Counted from the first letter of the stretch, positions 25,643 to 34,604 are shown. The stretch is DNA of 64,000 nt from Persicirhabdus sediminis (GCF_016595495.1 NZ_JAENIM010000039.1:166609-230608), one strand, 5' to 3'. The notes: generated by a model from the letters alone, not told the origin. Made by a program: numbers and translations.

Positions 25643-25706
25643 CAAGCAGAGAGGTTCATGCTGAATGTCTTTGCTGGTATTTTTCCTGAAAACAAAAACA
25701 ACGATT

Positions 25707-26495
25707 ATGAACTTAGAACTGAATAACAAAACTGCCCTCGTCACCGCATCATCAGCTGGAATCGGACTCGAAATTGCCCGCTCACTAGCTGGCGAAGGTG
25801 CCACCGTGATCATCAATGGACGTAGCGAGAAAAATGTCGACGCAGCCATTGAGGCTATTTTGAAAACTCACCCAGATGCCAAACTTGAGCCGCTGGTGGC
25901 GGATAATTCGACCGCAGCTGGTAGCCAGTTGACGGTAGAAAAATTCCCTCAAGTTGATATCCTGATCAACAACCTGGGCATCTACGAGGCGGTTGGGTTT
26001 TTTGATGAAACTGACGAAGCATGGCAGCGATTATTTGAAACGAATATCATGAGTGGTGTGCGTCTAGCTAGACATTACCTGCAGGGCATGCTTGATAGAA
26101 ATCACGGACGGGTTGTTTTCCTCTCCAGTGAGTCGGGCATCAGCCCAGCTCCAGAAATGGCGCATTACAGCGCGACCAAAACCATGCAGTTAGGAATCTC
26201 GCGCTCACTAGCTGAGCTAACCAAAGGAACCAAGGTGACGGTGAATAGCGTGTTGCCTGGACCCACCCTAACCGCGAGTGTAAAAGACTTTGTCAAAGAC
26301 GTCTATCCGGACCTGCCAGCTGAGCAAGCCGAACGCAAATTCATGGAAGAAAACCGCCCGAGCTCGTTGATTCAGCGATTTATCAATCCAGCTGAAATTG
26401 GTGATATTGTTACCTTTGTTAGCAGTGAGCGCGCCGCGGTGATCAACGGCAGCAATATCCGCGCAGAAGGCGGGCTCATCCGCACCGCTTTCTAA
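25707..26495 (+). CDS. Short-chain dehydrogenase/reductase
   Basis: A 262-residue classical SDR starting at ATG 25707 (MNLELNNKTALVTASSAGIG); the longer frame to 25665 lacks homology-like sequence. The nucleotide-binding motif is TASSAGIG, followed by INNLGIYE (NNAG-like), SSESG for the catalytic Ser, and HYSATK for the Tyr-xxx-Lys pair. A C-terminal SERAAVINGSNIRAEGG closes the fold. It is an NAD(P)H oxidoreductase of unknown substrate, probably controlled by the divergent LysR. LysR-SDR pairs of this kind are common in bacteria. Confidence 0.92.
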   Translation: MNLELNNKTALVTASSAGIGLEIARSLAGEGATVIINGRSEKNVDAAIEAILKTHPDAKLEPLVADNSTAAGSQLTVEKFPQVDILINNLGIYEAVGFFDETDEAWQRLFETNIMSGVRLARHYLQGMLDRNHGRVVFLSSESGISPAPEMAHYSATKTMQLGISRSLAELTKGTKVTVNSVLPGPTLTASVKDFVKDVYPDLPAEQAERKFMEENRPSSLIQRFINPAEIGDIVTFVSSERAAVINGSNIRAEGGLIRTAF

Positions 26496-26551
26496 TCAAA
26501 AGAAATAATGAGCCAGCTGGTAGACAAGTACCGGCTCAGCTAAGACCATAG

Positions 26552-26582
26552 ACCCAGCTAGCTGCTCAGCTAGTTGGGTTTT
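26552..26582 (+). terminator. Terminator after the SDR gene, built from AGCTAGC words
   Basis: ACCCAGCTAGCT (26552-26563) pairs with AGCTAGTTGGGT (26568-26579) with one wobble pair, followed by four T. It overlaps the stop codon of the convergent small membrane gene. Confidence 0.65.
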
Positions 26583-26784
26583 CCCTTGGCAGGAAGAGGT
26601 AGATCAGGCTGCCGAGCAGGCTGAGGCAAACAATGAGCACGATGCCGATGATGCGGTTGTTATCGGAAAGGCGTTTGTTGGTGATGCAATGAACGAGTGA
26701 CCAAATCCACAATGCTGTTGGAATGATGAAAAGCAGCCCGATGAAGGCTAGGATGATGATTTCTTGGCCACCGAGTGCGCTCAT
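26566..26784 (-). CDS. Small PLDc_N-domain membrane protein
   Basis: A 72-residue protein with two transmembrane segments (about 9-31 and 45-65) separated by the PLDc_N signature WSLVHCITNKRLSDNNRIIGIVL and ending LGSLIYLFLPRE. This domain is the N-terminal membrane module of cardiolipin synthases and also occurs alone, with unknown function. It is clearly paralogous to the gene at 26869-27114. Confidence 0.85.
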   Translation of the reverse strand: MSALGGQEIIILAFIGLLFIIPTALWIWSLVHCITNKRLSDNNRIIGIVLIVCLSLLGSLIYLFLPRENPTS

Positions 26785-26813
26785 GAGAAAAAGGATGTAA
26801 TTGTAAGAGGTGT

Positions 26814-26842
26814 TCCAGCTAGCTAGATTCTAGCTAGCTGGA
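26814..26842. repeat. Perfect AGCTAGCT palindrome between the two PLDc_N genes
   Basis: TCCAGCTAGCTAGA (26814-26827) and TCTAGCTAGCTGGA (26829-26842) are exact reverse complements around a single T, giving a 29-nt palindrome with no T run. It is one of many AGCT-centred palindromes in gene gaps here. Confidence 0.9.
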
Positions 26843-26868
26843 CGATTGATTTCTAACCAGCTGAAGGA

Positions 26869-27114
26869 TTAGGCTTCGCGTGGTAGGAAAAGATAGATCA
26901 AGCTGCCTAAAAGACCAAGCAACACGATCAGTACGATACCAATAATACGATTGTTATCTGACAGTTGTTTATTTTTGATGCAGTGAATGAGCGACCATAG
27001 CCAGAGGCCAAAAAACGATATGCCAACGAGCAGCATGATGATGCCAAAGATTCCGAAGGCTGCGTCCGAGGACGCTGATTGGGCGAGGGTGAGGAGTGAT
27101 GCAAATTCAAACAT
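26869..27114 (-). CDS. Small PLDc_N-domain membrane protein, second copy
   Basis: An 81-residue paralog of the previous protein, nearly identical over SDNNRIIGIVLIV and GSLIYLFLPRE, with a longer N terminus (MFEFASLLTLAQSASSDAAF). Two membrane segments flank LWSLIHCIKNKQL. It is transcribed in the same direction, 84 bp upstream of its copy, and probably arose by tandem duplication. No enzymatic motif; function unknown. Confidence 0.85.
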   Translation of the reverse strand: MFEFASLLTLAQSASSDAAFGIFGIIMLLVGISFFGLWLWSLIHCIKNKQLSDNNRIIGIVLIVLLGLLGSLIYLFLPREA

Positions 27115-27159
27115 AGTTATCTAGTTGGTTTGTTGTTATACTTTAGTAAGATTGATTTG

Positions 27160-29160
27160 TTAGGTGGTTTTGGCTAGCACCATACAGGTTCTGCTAGGTA
27201 GGTAGATTTTGATTTTTGGTCGACCTTCGGATTCAACCGCTGAGAACACGGTGCGCGGCTCGACACGCTTGTGGCCGCCGTGTGGGTAGGTGTCGCTATT
27301 GAGCACGATGCGGTAGTCGTCCATCTCTGGCACTGGCAGCTCGTAGCCTTCATACGATTTGTCTACGTGGAAGTTGAAGATAAAGACGATGCCACAGCGG
27401 CGAGCGCAGAGGATTTTGTCGTCGTTGTGAACGTAGAGTAGTTCTGGGTATGGTTCGTTGAGGAACGGATAGACTTTAGCTAGATCTATCATGCTGCGGT
27501 CGAAGTTAGCGAGATGCTGGTAGCGCAGCGCTGGGTTGTCTACTAATGACCACTGTCGGCGGCAGTATTGATACGACCACTGGTTGCCTTCGCGTGGGAA
27601 GTCGACCCACTCAGGGTGGCCAAATTCGTTGCCCATAAAGTTGAGCCATGCGTCACCACCAAAGGCGAGGGTGAATAGGCGAATCATTTTGTGTAGCGCT
27701 GTTCCACGTTCGATAGTTAGGTCTCTATCATTAGTGGTCATGTGCCAGTACATTTCCTTGTCCATTAGCTGGAAGGCTAAGGTTTTATCGCCGACGAGTG
27801 CCTGATCGTGACTCTCACAGTAGGCGATAGTAGCTTCGCCGTGACGGCGGTTGAGCATGGTTTCCCACAAGCGCTCGAGGTCCCAATTTTCATCACTAAC
27901 TTCTTTGAGAAGTTTGATCCAGTAGTCGGGAATGCCCATGGCGAGGCGGTGAGTGAAACCGATGCCTCCCTCACTAACTGGTCGGCAAAGTCCCGGCATG
28001 CCGCTCATGTCTTCGGCAATGAGTAGTACTTGCGGGTTGATTGCTTTGGCTAGCGTGGTAGCCAGCTGGAGGTAAAGCACGGCGTCGTTGTCTACGCCGT
28101 CCTGGAAATATTTATCGTAGTGGTCAAATGAGATGTTGCCGTGGTGGTCGTAGAGCATTGAGGTGATGCCGTCGAAACGGAATCCATCAAAGCGGAATTC
28201 TTCCAGCCAATAGCGAACGTTAGAGAGGAGGAACTGTCTGACTTCTTCTTTGCCGTAGTCAAAACATTTTGAATCCCACTGTGGGTGTTCGCCTTTACCG
28301 CCGTCGTGGAAGTATTGATAGTCGGTACCGTCGAAGCGGTTGAGTCCTTCGGCGATGTTTTTGACTGCATGTGAATGGACGATGTCTAGCAATACGGCGA
28401 TGCCCATGCCGTGGGCGGTATCGATGAGGAATTTGAGATCGTCAGGTGTGCCAAAGCGGCTGCACGGGGCAAAAAATGATGAGACGTGATAACCAAATGA
28501 ACCGTAGTACGGGTGCTCTTGCACTGCCATCAGCTGGATGACGTTGTAACCAGCTTTAGAGATGCGCGGGAGGATCTCGGTGGCAAACTCGCGATAGGTA
28601 TGAATGCGTTCGTCCTCGCCAGCCATGCCGACGTGGGCTTCGTATATCAGCGGGCTTTTGATGTGGCTGGCGTCAAAGTCGTTGCGCCAGTAGTAATGTT
28701 CCGATGGGTTCCAAATTTCAGCTGAGTAGTCGTTGCTCAGCGTATCTTGCACGACCTTGCGGATGCATGCAGGGATGCGGTCGCGCTGGGTGTCGTCAGC
28801 GCCAACAACATGAAGTTTGGCCTTCTGCAGATGTTGTAGTGCATTACCTGGTAGAGTTAGCGACCAGATGCCTGAATTGCTAGGTTCTAGCGGATGGCTA
28901 GATTTATCCCATAAGTTGAAGTCACCGATTAGGCTAACGCTCTTTGCATTAGGTGCCCACTCGCGGATGTTCCATTGGTCCGCTTGTGGGTCGTAGTTGA
29001 TGCCTAGGAAGTCGTGAGCCGATGCGTATGATTTTATCGAGCCAGTCTTGGTTAGGATGCGATCCATCTCGGCATCGTGGCGGTCGATTCGAGTTTGAAT
29101 TGATTCTGCGTTAGGTGTGAGCCATGCGTCATTTTTAACCAAAACTGGGATATTACTCAT
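27160..29160 (-). CDS. glgB: 1,4-alpha-glucan branching enzyme, eukaryote-like type (GH13)
   Basis: It adds alpha-1,6 branches to glycogen. The 666-residue product starts at ATG 29160 (MSNIPVLVKNDAWLTPN). Translation from an upstream in-frame codon at 29196 would add 12 residues without support. An N-terminal CBM48 (DFLGINYDPQADQWNIREWAPNAKSVSLIGDFNLW) is followed by the GH13 barrel with FRFDGFRFDGITSM (nucleophile region), IAEDMSGMPG and YCESHDQALVGDKT, then the all-beta C domain. Short N terminus and SHDQALVGDKT are characteristic of the GBE1/plant-type subgroup, not the E. coli type. No other glycogen genes are in view. Confidence 0.93.
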   Translation of the reverse strand: MSNIPVLVKNDAWLTPNAESIQTRIDRHDAEMDRILTKTGSIKSYASAHDFLGINYDPQADQWNIREWAPNAKSVSLIGDFNLWDKSSHPLEPSNSGIWSLTLPGNALQHLQKAKLHVVGADDTQRDRIPACIRKVVQDTLSNDYSAEIWNPSEHYYWRNDFDASHIKSPLIYEAHVGMAGEDERIHTYREFATEILPRISKAGYNVIQLMAVQEHPYYGSFGYHVSSFFAPCSRFGTPDDLKFLIDTAHGMGIAVLLDIVHSHAVKNIAEGLNRFDGTDYQYFHDGGKGEHPQWDSKCFDYGKEEVRQFLLSNVRYWLEEFRFDGFRFDGITSMLYDHHGNISFDHYDKYFQDGVDNDAVLYLQLATTLAKAINPQVLLIAEDMSGMPGLCRPVSEGGIGFTHRLAMGIPDYWIKLLKEVSDENWDLERLWETMLNRRHGEATIAYCESHDQALVGDKTLAFQLMDKEMYWHMTTNDRDLTIERGTALHKMIRLFTLAFGGDAWLNFMGNEFGHPEWVDFPREGNQWSYQYCRRQWSLVDNPALRYQHLANFDRSMIDLAKVYPFLNEPYPELLYVHNDDKILCARRCGIVFIFNFHVDKSYEGYELPVPEMDDYRIVLNSDTYPHGGHKRVEPRTVFSAVESEGRPKIKIYLPSRTCMVLAKTT

Positions 29161-29247
29161 GCATGGGTTTATGCATGATAAACGGTAGTTTGGCAAGAAT
29201 TGCTAACCGTGAATGACACTAAAATTGGGGGTGTTTTTGTATGTCGT

Positions 29248-30129
29248 TTATTCTGAAATGATTTCAGTGCCGATACCCGATTTAGTAAATATTTCTAGTA
29301 ACAGAGAGTGAGGAGTGCGACCGTCAATAAAGTGCACTTTTCCAACACCAGCTGATAGGGCATCTAGGGCTGAGCTGATCTTAGGAATCATGCCTCCAGA
29401 GATGGTGCCGTCGGCCATTAGTTCAGCTGCTTTTTTACGGTTGATAGACGGGATTAATGTCTCTGGTTTGCTAGGGTCTTGCATCAAACCTGGCACGTCT
29501 GATAGGTAGATGAGTTTTGTGGCGCGCAGCTCTTTAGCTAGGGCTGCGGCTGCTAGATCGGCGTTGACATTGAGTGGTTTACCGGTTCCCAGCTCGGATG
29601 CTAGAGGGGAAATAACTGGCACGATATCGGATTTGAGCGCGTCGTGCATGCGTTCTAGCTGGCAGCCTACGGCTTGGCCAACGCGACCGATGTCGACCAT
29701 TTCGCCGTCGTCGTTTTTCCCTTTGATGCGCTCGCCGATGAAGACGTCGGTACCTGGCACGCCAGCGGCTTTGCCACCAAACTGGCGGATCATGTTAACG
29801 AGGCCTGGGTTGATGGTGCCTGAGAGAGTTTTTTCAACGATGTTGATGGCTTCTGGGCTGGTGACGCGGAACCCGCCGATGAATTGGGCATCGAGGCCGG
29901 ATTCTTTCATGGCAGCGGAGATGGCTTTGCCGCCACCGTGGACAACGACTGGGTTGACGCCGGCGACTTCGAGGAAGACGATGTCGCGCATGACTTTTTG
30001 TACCAGCTCAGGGTTGTCCATGGCTGAACCGCCCATTTTGATGAGGAATGTGTGACCGCGAAATGATTGCAAGTAAGGAAGAGCTTCGATCAGAACAGAA
30101 GCTTTATTGGTTACGGAGTCCAGTGACAT
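29248..30129 (-). CDS. argB: Acetylglutamate kinase
   Basis: It phosphorylates N-acetylglutamate in arginine biosynthesis. The 293-residue product starts at ATG 30129 (a GTG two codons earlier is possible). Family motifs are FLIKMGGSAMD (phosphate loop), VVVHGGGKAI, FIGGFRVTSPEA, LNVNADLAAAALAKEL and GTISGGMIPKI. The rest of the arginine pathway is not in this window. It lies 76 bp downstream of the CHASE2-like gene and upstream of glgB on the same strand. Confidence 0.96.
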   Translation of the reverse strand: MSLDSVTNKASVLIEALPYLQSFRGHTFLIKMGGSAMDNPELVQKVMRDIVFLEVAGVNPVVVHGGGKAISAAMKESGLDAQFIGGFRVTSPEAINIVEKTLSGTINPGLVNMIRQFGGKAAGVPGTDVFIGERIKGKNDDGEMVDIGRVGQAVGCQLERMHDALKSDIVPVISPLASELGTGKPLNVNADLAAAALAKELRATKLIYLSDVPGLMQDPSKPETLIPSINRKKAAELMADGTISGGMIPKISSALDALSAGVGKVHFIDGRTPHSLLLEIFTKSGIGTEIISE

Positions 30130-30179
30130 AATCACTGGGTAGTAGCGAAATTTGCCACTAATGAAAAGGGTGAATATCT

Positions 30180-30214
30180 GCCAGCTAGCTCGAGCTGCTA
30201 GGAATCTAGCTGGC
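30180..30214. repeat. AGCTAG inverted repeat at a gene end
   Basis: GCCAGCTAG (30180-30188) and CTAGCTGGC (30206-30214) are exact reverse complements with a 17-nt loop that itself contains GAGCTGC. The right arm overlaps the stop of the CHASE2-like gene. There is no T run in either direction. Confidence 0.7.
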
Positions 30215-31474
30215 GGGCTCGACGGTTTTCTTTGCCGATGGATTTTTAGTCAGTGCAATGGAGAGGAAGGAAACCAAAAATGTAGCTAGGATAGGGGTGA
30301 CAGGAAGCCAGAATTTGAGCATCTGCATGAGCTCGAGAATCAGCAGGTAGCTGAAACTGATGATAAGCAGAACGGATAGAATGTGGGTGAAGCGCGATCT
30401 TCCTGAGAGCCAGCTGAGGAGCAGGGCTAGGTCGATGATGATGACGGCTTCTGCCCAGCTGGGAAGGCGAGTGTATTCTATCGGCTGTTTGGCTACAGGA
30501 AAGAGTTGGATCGTTGCTAGGGTGTCAGCAAGTCGTTGCTGGCTGATTTGATTGGCGAGCTGGCTTTTTTTGCCGTTAGCTATCAATAGGGGTGGGTGAG
30601 TTAGGCTCACAGTTTCGATGAATAAGGCGTCGGCGCTGGTGGTCGGCTGGGCGAGTGGATGATTGAGCGCTAGTGGTGTACGCCCCCACTGGTCGATGTT
30701 TATGATGGGGGCGTCGGCGCCAAGGGTGAGAGTTTGACCCAGATGGATGTTTAGGTCCTCAGGGGATTTGTCATAGGCCACCATGATGAGCACGAGCTCA
30801 AAGGAGGGGATGATGTGACCATCCCACATGGCGATTAGCTGGATGTGGTCGTCACTGAGTTCTTCACTCTCCAGCTGGCTGAAGCCTAGCAGTAGGTGCT
30901 TGCTAGGTTCTAGCTGGTTAGGTAGCGCAAGAGCATTGACTTGCGGTAGCAGTTTGCTGTCACCGCGGAGTTGTTTGGTGCTAATCTCGCTAGACAGAAA
31001 AATGTCAGGGATTGGTGTGCCGTTAGGTGAACGGCGAAGTGGTACACCGGCAAGCACACGATCGAATTTTTTGATCTGTTGGTTAAGCGCTGTTAGCTGA
31101 AGAGCTGGTTCGTCGTCCCAGCCCATGGTGGTGCCGGCGACGAGGGTGGTGGCGCCTTGCTCGTGGAGTTTGGCAAAAATAGTAGCGTAATCTAACGCGC
31201 TCGGTGGGGTATTTTCAAAAATGCGATCTGGGTCGTCAGTGACGGCGACGATGTCGAAGTTTTGTTTTTTGTCTGGCTGGTTACTCTGAGCCAGAGCGAT
31301 GATGCTGTTATGGTCTGAATCCAGCTGAGTGAGAGCTGAGCGGCCAAGTTCTTCTTTGACCCAGCTAGAGGCTAGTGTCAGGTCCATCTGATGGAGAATG
31401 CGTAGGTCGCCCCAGTAACGAGTGGTGGCGATGCCTACGCAGAGGCAAAAGATGAATGTGAGCAGCCGGCGCAT
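30206..31474 (-). CDS. CHASE2-like membrane protein
   Basis: A 422-residue protein starting at ATG 31474 (MRRLLTFIFCLCVG). One N-terminal membrane helix is followed by about 300 periplasmic residues. Three closely spaced helices (around LPSWAEAVIIIDLALLLSWL, ILSVLLIISFSYLLIL and LPVTPILATFLVSFLSIAL) end just before the C terminus. That topology, with DYATIFAKLHEQGATTLVAG and INIDQWGRTPL, matches CHASE2 sensor modules, but no kinase, cyclase or other output domain follows. It starts 42 bp after the amgK-like gene and is probably co-transcribed. Ligand unknown; the domain call is moderate. Confidence 0.6.
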   Translation of the reverse strand: MRRLLTFIFCLCVGIATTRYWGDLRILHQMDLTLASSWVKEELGRSALTQLDSDHNSIIALAQSNQPDKKQNFDIVAVTDDPDRIFENTPPSALDYATIFAKLHEQGATTLVAGTTMGWDDEPALQLTALNQQIKKFDRVLAGVPLRRSPNGTPIPDIFLSSEISTKQLRGDSKLLPQVNALALPNQLEPSKHLLLGFSQLESEELSDDHIQLIAMWDGHIIPSFELVLIMVAYDKSPEDLNIHLGQTLTLGADAPIINIDQWGRTPLALNHPLAQPTTSADALFIETVSLTHPPLLIANGKKSQLANQISQQRLADTLATIQLFPVAKQPIEYTRLPSWAEAVIIIDLALLLSWLSGRSRFTHILSVLLIISFSYLLILELMQMLKFWLPVTPILATFLVSFLSIALTKNPSAKKTVEPAS

Positions 31475-31516
31475 AGGTGATATAAAATACAAGTCTGCGC
31501 GCCAGCCAAGCACGGA

Positions 31517-32473
31517 TTAGATTTTTTCTAACACGGGCATTAGAGCTGGCTCGAGATCGGTACCTTTGACGAGCTCTTTGAGAGTGGCAGCGGCAGTAGG
31601 AAGATGCTGCAGGTACCAATCGTTACGCTCTTTGATGGCGATGTTTGCGTAGGCACCCATGGCCTGCATGAGGCGCTGGATGGCACATTTTTCCAAAATT
31701 GGCATGATGGGTTCTTCTTCGGATACGTCTTCCCATAGCTCGATGAGCTTTTGGATTTCTTCCTTAGAATGGGCCATGTATGGATCGTAGATCAATGAGG
31801 CGAGGTCATATTCCTGACGTCCGCGGCGCATGCCTTGGAAATCGATGAGGAATGCTTTGCCGTCTTTGGCGATGATGTTTTGTGACTGGAAATCGCGGTG
31901 GACTAGGTTGCGTGCTGAGGCGCCGAGGTCGTTGGCCATTTGCTCCAGAGCTGGGTGTTCACGCAGTTCTTCGATCAATGCAGGGTTAAGTCCGAGGTGG
32001 TCTTCGGCGACGTGGTCGTAGAAGTAGTCTTGTTCCCAAGCGTAGAGGCTGGCGTCAAACTCCGGCTGGAGTTCGATGTCCTTTGGCACACGGGTGTAGA
32101 AAAGTTTGTCCAACTGCTGCATGGCGGACCGGTAGATCGGCTCGCGCACTTCCCACGGTTCGTCTTTTAGGGAGAGCAGGTCAGCATCGCCAAGGTCTTC
32201 GACGAGGGCGACGCGGCGGGTTGGGTTGTCGTAAATGACTTCAGGCACGTTGAATCCTGATTTGCGCAACATTTCTGCGATGGGCAGGTAGTTGGCATTG
32301 TCGGCACGGTCTAGGGTGTAGTGCACACCGATGTAGGTAGGGAATCCCTCTGGTTTGAGGCGAACAATAGTTCTGCCTGATGCGCCTTTGGTGATTGGTT
32401 CAATCACGCAAGTGTGCGTCGGTGAGAGGTCGAGGTGATGGCGAACTGCTGTGAGTAGAGTATCGGTAGGCAT
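31517..32473 (-). CDS. amgK: AmgK-like N-acetylmuramate/N-acetylglucosamine kinase (APH fold)
   Basis: A 318-residue aminoglycoside-phosphotransferase-fold kinase. The catalytic loop is LVHRDFQSQNII, and the metal-binding segment LIDFQGMRRGRQEYDLASLIYDPY is characteristic of AmgK-type sugar kinases and not of drug-resistance enzymes. In the family, AmgK phosphorylates MurNAc at the anomeric position and MurU then makes UDP-MurNAc, a peptidoglycan recycling bypass. A MurU-like gene lies 206 bp upstream on the same strand, supporting this role. Direct substrate evidence is absent; the genome-context inference is strong. Confidence 0.83.
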   Translation of the reverse strand: MPTDTLLTAVRHHLDLSPTHTCVIEPITKGASGRTIVRLKPEGFPTYIGVHYTLDRADNANYLPIAEMLRKSGFNVPEVIYDNPTRRVALVEDLGDADLLSLKDEPWEVREPIYRSAMQQLDKLFYTRVPKDIELQPEFDASLYAWEQDYFYDHVAEDHLGLNPALIEELREHPALEQMANDLGASARNLVHRDFQSQNIIAKDGKAFLIDFQGMRRGRQEYDLASLIYDPYMAHSKEEIQKLIELWEDVSEEEPIMPILEKCAIQRLMQAMGAYANIAIKERNDWYLQHLPTAAATLKELVKGTDLEPALMPVLEKI

Positions 32474-32679
32474 GATACGTGGAAGTCAATTTGTTCTCAA
32501 AAGAACAGGATTGTGCGAATAATCAACCTAAAACCGTGAAAAAGACTCAAGATGTCTGACTAAATGGAGGTGACTAGTGAATTCTGATCCGCCGCTTGTG
32601 CTGCTCAGGTCTATACCTGGGCTAGTTTCTGGCGGTTGTGGTTGATTGTGTAGGGGGAAACAAACGTTGGGTGATTTGC

Positions 32680-33543
32680 TTACTGCGTGATGATGGAGGA
32701 GGTGATCGTGGCACCTTTTTCCAGCTGGCAATCTGGCCAAATGATGGAATCTGTGATTTTGCAGTCTGCTGGTACTGAACTGCCAATGATGGAATTGCAG
32801 ATTTCTGCTGTTGGGTGAATGTCCGCTTCTGGGTGGATGCGGGATTCGCCATCAGCTGGCTGGCTGGTGGTGTGAATTTCGCGGTAGGCGTCGACGGTGC
32901 CGATATCAAACCAATCACCGTCGTCGAGACAGCAGGCGCCGAGCTGTGATTTTTTCGCTAGCTCAAGGAAGGCGGGGATGACGGAAATTTTTTCACCAGC
33001 TGGAATGAGATCTAGGATCTTGGCCTCGGTGATGTAGATGCCGGTGAATTGGTGGCTGGATTTTTCCTCGCTGAGCTGGTTGCGCAAATCGGTGACGAGC
33101 GGGCCTTCCACGGTGATGTTTTGGATCGGACCATTGGATCTCAGCGCTAGCGTGGTGGTTAGGCCAGCGGCGAGATGGTGGTCGATGAGCTGCTGCAGAG
33201 GCAGCGTGCTGAGGATGTCGCCATTGTAAACAAGCACTGGCTCGCCGGCAAAAAATGTCTCGATGTTTTTCAGGCCACCGCCAGTTTCGAGCAATTTTTC
33301 TTCGTGAAAAAAGTGCACCGGGCAGCCGCGAAATTGTTGATCTGGGAATGCTTTTTCCCACGCGTCTGGCAGGTGGTGGGTATTGATGGCAAACTCACGG
33401 ATGCCAGCTGCGTAGCATTGCTCGAGGGTGCGCATGATCATGGGCCGGTTGAATAGTGGGACCAGCGGCTTGGGTAAAAAATGCGTCAGTGGCTGGAGAC
33501 GCGTGCCGAGGCCAGCGCCAAGGATAAAGGCTTTTTTGATCAT
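32680..33543 (-). CDS. murU: MurU-like sugar-1-phosphate nucleotidyltransferase
   Basis: A 287-residue nucleotidyltransferase with the pyrophosphorylase signature FILGAGLGTRLQPLTHFLPKPL, followed by LVYNGDILS for metal binding and FTGIYI. A short left-handed-helix-like tail (IHPEADIHPTAEICNSIIG) resembles other NDP-sugar synthases, so glucose-1-P or mannose-1-P could also be its substrate. Pairing with the amgK-like gene favours MurNAc-1-P uridylylation. Its ATG overlaps the mutY stop by 4 nt (ATGA), so it is translated together with mutY. Confidence 0.78.
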   Translation of the reverse strand: MIKKAFILGAGLGTRLQPLTHFLPKPLVPLFNRPMIMRTLEQCYAAGIREFAINTHHLPDAWEKAFPDQQFRGCPVHFFHEEKLLETGGGLKNIETFFAGEPVLVYNGDILSTLPLQQLIDHHLAAGLTTTLALRSNGPIQNITVEGPLVTDLRNQLSEEKSSHQFTGIYITEAKILDLIPAGEKISVIPAFLELAKKSQLGACCLDDGDWFDIGTVDAYREIHTTSQPADGESRIHPEADIHPTAEICNSIIGSSVPADCKITDSIIWPDCQLEKGATITSSIITQ

Positions 33544-34604
33544 AACATGAGCGAGTCAGAAAGCAGCTTGTCCAGTGCTTTGCGGTACGGGCTGGAAATT
33601 GGTAGCGCTTCGAGTTCGTCGACGGTGAACCAGCTTTCCTTAGTGCCTTTGGCTGCTTCGGGCAGTGATTCTGGGGCGCATTGGTAGACGTATAAGGTGA
33701 CGCGGTGGTGGGTGATGCCGTATTTTGCCCGGTAGCACGAATGCAGGTGGGCGACAGCTTCGGCATCGCGCTCGGGTAATTTCCAGAACCCTTCGCGGCG
33801 CGCGCCACTGGCTTGTTGCTGCATCAAGACGCGGCCAAATTGATCGCGACATAAGAGGGTGAATTCATCCACCAGCACGGTTTTTTTTGCGGCTTTTTTG
33901 CTTGGTAGTAGGTCAGGGGTACGAGTGAGGCAAAACTCCCACACCGGACAGCCGTCGCAGTTTGGGTTTTTCGCCGAGCAATACGTCTGGCCGAGCTCCA
34001 TGATGGCGGAGTTCCATTGACGTGCTTTTTTGCTGTGAACTAGCTGGCCAGCCCATGCCCAGATTTGTTTTTGTCCAGCTGAGCTGTCGACTTCACCGTG
34101 GAAGTCGAACAAGCGCGATAATACGCGCGCGATGTTGCCATCAACGATGGGTTCTGGCTGGTTGAATGCAAATGAAGCTACCGCGCCAGCCGTGTATGGG
34201 CCGACGCCGGGGAGGTCGAGGATTTGCCCGTGATCGGTGGGAAATTGGTTATCGTGGCTGGTGACAATCTGGCGCGCGGTATTTTGCAAATTGCGCACGC
34301 GCCGGTAATAGCCGAGCCCTTCCCAGGCCTTGAGGATTTCCTCTTCATCCGCATCGGCAATGGAGATGGGGTCGGGGAATCTGGCTAGAAAATTTGCGTA
34401 GTAGCCGCGGTCTAGCACGGTGGCTATCTGCGTCTGCTGCAGCATGATTTCTGACACCAAGATAGACCATGGATCAGTGGTCTCGCGCCATGGATACGTT
34501 TTCCCTTCGCTGGCAAACCACTTGAGTAAAGCGGTGTGCAGCTCGGGTAAATTATCGATCGGATGGCGCAATGCCAGCGGTTTGATCTTGGATGAATCAG
34601 CCAT
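33540..34604 (-). CDS. mutY: A/G-specific adenine glycosylase
   Basis: It removes adenine misincorporated opposite 8-oxoguanine. The 354-residue product has the catalytic block WSILVSEIMLQQTQ with the catalytic Glu. The helix-hairpin-helix LPGVGPYTAGAVASFAF precedes VDGNIARVL with the catalytic Asp. The 4Fe-4S ligands are in CSAKNPNCDGCPVWEFC. The C-terminal part (about 235-350) is the NUDIX-like 8-oxoG recognition domain. It lies 20 bp downstream of dxs and overlaps the murU-like gene. Confidence 0.95.
   Translation of the reverse strand: MADSSKIKPLALRHPIDNLPELHTALLKWFASEGKTYPWRETTDPWSILVSEIMLQQTQIATVLDRGYYANFLARFPDPISIADADEEEILKAWEGLGYYRRVRNLQNTARQIVTSHDNQFPTDHGQILDLPGVGPYTAGAVASFAFNQPEPIVDGNIARVLSRLFDFHGEVDSSAGQKQIWAWAGQLVHSKKARQWNSAIMELGQTYCSAKNPNCDGCPVWEFCLTRTPDLLPSKKAAKKTVLVDEFTLLCRDQFGRVLMQQQASGARREGFWKLPERDAEAVAHLHSCYRAKYGITHHRVTLYVYQCAPESLPEAAKGTKESWFTVDELEALPISSPYRKALDKLLSDSLML

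Noticed and set aside
32528..32740. 70-codon minus-strand frame between amgK- and murU-like genes
   Set aside because: It overlaps the end of the murU-like gene in another frame and looks like low-complexity shadow.
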